From: Vibrio harveyi NBRC 15634 = ATCC 14126 = KCTC 12724
GTDB taxonomy: Bacteria; Pseudomonadota; Gammaproteobacteria; Enterobacterales; Vibrionaceae
DNA: 54,284 nt
Direction: 5' to 3'
NCBI RefSeq assembly: GCF_001591145.1
Contig: NZ_BCUF01000040.1
Span: 1-54,284 of the forward strand
Shown here in pieces: positions 52,267 to 54,284 of the stretch; the first letter of the stretch is position 1, and every line of letters begins with the position of its first letter. The notes beneath the pieces were generated by a model, which did no database searches, was not told the DNA's origin, and was given only the letters and a program-made list of their open reading frames with translations. The position numbers and the translations under genes are program-made.

Positions 52267-52283
52267 ACTAAACGAAGTTTAGT
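52267..52283. promoter_or_regulatory. Candidate ROK operator 2
   Basis: ACTAAA-CGAAG-TTTAGT, the same inverted repeat and five-base spacer as at 45975-45991, lies 93 bases upstream of the DUF5107 start codon. Confidence 0.6.
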
Positions 52284-52425
52284 AATAAATGTGACACTAA
52301 GACACTGGCTTTATAGAGCAACGTAAACTAGGTTGACAACCAGTACAAATACGATCAGTTATGTTAGAAACTAAAAATCGATCAAAACATCAAATTTATT
52401 TGTAAATAGATCTTCATATAAGTCT

Positions 52426-52722
52426 TTAGAAAAAAACATTCCCTTCTTCATTTGTAAAAAATGAAATTTCATATCGTGATATTGGTTCTGACTTATAATA
52501 ACCAGACAAAAAACCATCTGGCTTAAAATAACGAATTGATATAACACCCTCAGTTAAATTAAGAGCATCAATATGACATATTTTCCTTTTAACATAATCA
52601 TTTATAAAAATACTTAATCCGTATGTTTGGGGTATATATATATCCGGCTCAACTTTAACAAGTCGGATTTTATAATTATCCAAGCTAACTAGGTAATCAA
52701 TTTTAAGCTCCGCATAATTCAT
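52426..52722 (-). CDS. Small AT-rich hypothetical protein, possible immunity partner
   Basis: About 98 residues, predicted mixed alpha/beta, no signal peptide. ATG at 52722 overlaps the stop of the preceding gene by four bases (ATGA), so it is translated with it. I do not recognise the family. Base composition is very AT-rich, like its toxin-cassette neighbours. Its place at the end of a toxin-immunity run suggests an orphan immunity or accessory gene. Confidence 0.5.
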   Translation of the reverse strand: MNYAELKIDYLVSLDNYKIRLVKVEPDIYIPQTYGLSIFINDYVKRKICHIDALNLTEGVISIRYFKPDGFLSGYYKSEPISRYEISFFTNEEGNVFF

Positions 52723-53246
52723 GACATTTCCCATTCAACTGACCAATCGGAAGCCTTTTGATACTTTGCATATGAAAAGCTCTTAACAGAATTGATTTTC
52801 TCTATAATTGATTTATGAAAAAAAACAATGATAGATCCATAAGAGGGCTTGAATACCAACCTTTCCTCGATGGGTATTTCTGATAATAGATCAAAGTTAA
52901 ACCCCTTAACTTCATCCTCTATATCGATAATGTTATAACAATGAAGATAAACAAACTCTTTCTCTTTGATCTTAGCAGGAACAAGTGAGTTTTTGTATAG
53001 CATTAATTCTGATAATACTGCAAGAAAATCCAGGTCAAATAATATCTCAGTGTTGACAGAAACATCAAACGGAGCATCGATAGCGCTAAAACTCTTTAAG
53101 CTAATAGATTCAAAGTTAACATGCATGGTTGTAGATATCGCTTTATCCATTAACAAACTAAATCCACGTTCATTTTCCATGTTTACTACAAAATTCACCT
53201 TTGAGTAGTCATTTGATAACACATAATATTCTTCACTAATTGGCAT
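52719..53246 (-). CDS. Immunity-like protein, possibly Imm11 (DUF1629) type
   Basis: 175 residues, cytoplasmic. The layout, a beta-rich start, the HCYNIIDIEDE segment and the C-terminal ERLVFKPSYGSIIVFFHKSIIEKI stretch, recalls Imm11/DUF1629 immunity proteins. ATG at 53246 overlaps the end of the upstream frame by 11 bases and has AAAGG upstream. Directly following an AHH-type nuclease toxin on the same strand is the standard place for its immunity gene. Family match is tentative; the role by position is likely. Confidence 0.5.
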   Translation of the reverse strand: MPISEEYYVLSNDYSKVNFVVNMENERGFSLLMDKAISTTMHVNFESISLKSFSAIDAPFDVSVNTEILFDLDFLAVLSELMLYKNSLVPAKIKEKEFVYLHCYNIIDIEDEVKGFNFDLLSEIPIEERLVFKPSYGSIIVFFHKSIIEKINSVKSFSYAKYQKASDWSVEWEMS

Positions 53247-54034
53247 TATATACAACCTTTGAATTTTCTATTTCATAGATAGTTAACAACCTAGAATGGT
53301 CACTTGTCATTAAGTCATTTTTATTAAATGGGTAACTGTGCGATCTTGCTTCACATTGACTCCCCTCTTCCTTAAGACTTTCTTTTTCCACACCACCACA
53401 GCCAATATTTCCTTTCAAATAATCAGCTCCTGTTTTATGTAAAACGATCTTAAAATTGGTTATATATTTCAATTTTATAGCTGATATGTAATCGATATTA
53501 AGTAATACTTTCTTTTGTTCTTCTAAGGAATCACCTGGGCATGCCCCTTACTTAACAAAAATGAGATCATTTTTTTATCAGCATTGATGATATTACATGA
53601 TAAGAAGGCGAGTCTTCAATAGTCGGTATTGCGTCACTAGTATGACTACTATAATGAAGAGGTACATTCAATTGACAAGCGACTTGAGGAGACGTCGGCA
53701 AACCAACGATATTCCTCGGATGATTTACATTGTACTTACTAAGAAGCAATAATGTTCTATAGTCACTTTTTAGTGTTTTTAGTGTTTTTAGTGTTTTTAG
53801 ACTTGCCACTGATATGATGTGATGCCCTGTGATATGACTTGATAAAGCTTTGGAGTGCCACGGATGTTTATCTGGGTACTTGATACTTGGCTTCAAAACC
53901 TTATTAGCAATAGGCCAATAGTCTTTTCGTCCCAAGACACCTTGACTACCAATTTTAATGTTCTTAATTATCTGACTTTTGTTTTCTTTTTCGTATAGCT
54001 TTACAGATAAAAGCTTTGCCATTAGCGCTGTCAT
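53236..54034 (-). pseudogene. AHH-type nuclease toxin, frame-disrupted
   Basis: Two frames together spell one toxin. The first, 53567-54034 (ATG 54034, 155 residues), has a GHHI active-site motif, then NVNHPRNIVGLPTSPQVACQLNVPLHYSSH, as in AHH-family nucleases. It stops (TGA 53567-53569) at an A7 run. A second frame, open from 53547 to 53236, continues with CPGDSLEEQ, FKIVLHKTGADYLKGNIGCGGV and QCEARSH, which fits the usual C-terminal region of this toxin type. One extra A in the A7 run and one extra G in the G4 run (53544-53547 as C4 on plus) would join them without a stop. The toxin is therefore mutated, mis-sequenced, or recoded. Confidence 0.6.
53772..53798 (-). repeat. In-frame 9-bp tandem repeat inside the toxin
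   Basis: AGTGTTTTT is repeated three times on the plus strand, giving TLK-TLK-TLK on the coding strand just after the GHHI motif. Being a multiple of three, copy-number change would not break the frame. Confidence 0.85.
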
Positions 54035-54043
54035 TATTTTTTC

Positions 54044-54284
54044 CTAGAGCCTTGCCTTGCAAGGGTTAAGTTTGCTTTTCTTATTTTTTCCGCACAAATT
54101 ACATACATAGTCTGCTTTGTTTTTGTCCTCATTCGCCTTTGCAGAGTTCTTTCCTGACTGAGCAGACTCACCCGTATTATGTTTCACTTTTGCTGGATAA
54201 GTTTTCTCGCCCTTACCTAAGATGCGAGCAAAAAGATCATCAAACTCGCCCATCGCTTCTTTAAGCTTGTCCGGTACCATCTTA
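54044..54284 (-). CDS. Partial protein, probable N-terminal part of the toxin
   Basis: About 79 residues are visible; the frame is open through the right edge, so the start lies outside the window. It begins (as seen) with a charged helix, MVPDKLKEAMGEFDDLFARIL, then a Lys/Ser/Asn-rich linker, and ends in a Cys motif CNLCGK...NPCKARL. The stop is TAG (54044-54046), and the toxin ATG at 54034 is in the same frame four codons on, with AGGA just before it. Either the toxin was split by an amber mutation or the two parts are separate coupled genes. Linker-like composition fits the region before a toxin domain. Confidence 0.5.
   Translation of the reverse strand, partial: KMVPDKLKEAMGEFDDLFARILGKGEKTYPAKVKHNTGESAQSGKNSAKANEDKNKADYVCNLCGKNKKSKLNPCKARL

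Noticed and set aside
52621..52640. GGGGTATATATATATCC stretch as a fourth repeat copy or promoter
   Set aside because: It lies inside a coding frame, matches only a few bases of the repeat end, and is simple AT repeat.

Overview
The window looks like a stretch of chromosome 2 from a Harveyi-clade Vibrio (V. parahaemolyticus / V. alginolyticus group). The basis is a complete vibrioferrin siderophore locus in the gene order known from those species (psuA-pvuABCDE divergent from pvsABCDE), together with Vibrio-typical CheV, a type IV pilin and many c-di-GMP proteins. I cannot name the species from sequence alone. No rRNA, tRNA or CRISPR array was seen.

Layout. 1-2.4 kb: lone sugar O/N-acyltransferase, an EamA exporter with a terminator-like hairpin just before its start codon, a 56-residue membrane protein, and copies of an ~85-bp dispersed repeat. 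2.8-7.3 kb: a cbb3-type oxidase operon whose CcoP subunit is fused to a triheme alcohol-dehydrogenase-type cytochrome (five haems). 7.6-10.5 kb: small membrane proteins, MAPEG protein, RarD and TauE/SafE transporters. 10.8-17.3 kb: an orphan type IV pilin, CheV, a nitroreductase, a methyl-accepting chemotaxis protein, a NarL-type response regulator and a LysR regulator.

17.5-29.1 kb is a signalling block of two c-di-GMP operons. The first encodes a BvgS-type hybrid kinase with two periplasmic solute-binding domains, a REC-EAL phosphodiesterase, a NarL-type regulator and a GGDEF cyclase; it resembles Pseudomonas RocSAR plus a cyclase. The second encodes a TonB-dependent receptor, a YfiR-like periplasmic protein and a membrane diguanylate cyclase, all with overlapping reading frames. 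This suggests that an outer-membrane receptor feeds c-di-GMP signalling.

29.4-44.9 kb is the vibrioferrin system. The leftward genes psuA-pvuABCDE give two receptors, a binding protein, two permeases and an ATPase. The rightward genes pvsABCDE give an ATP-grasp ligase, two NIS synthetases, an exporter and a PLP decarboxylase. A Fur-like site sits between the two arms. 45-52.2 kb is a small sugar locus: aldose 1-epimerase, ROK repressor, sugar MFS transporter and a DUF5107/TPR protein. The same palindrome (ACTAAA-N5-TTTAGT) occurs in front of two of its transcription units, which predicts a local ROK regulon.

52.4 kb to the end is an AT-rich polymorphic-toxin cassette. An AHH-type nuclease toxin is interrupted by an in-frame amber codon and by two apparent single-base frameshifts at homopolymers, and is followed by two or three overlapping immunity-like genes. 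It continues past the right edge of the window.
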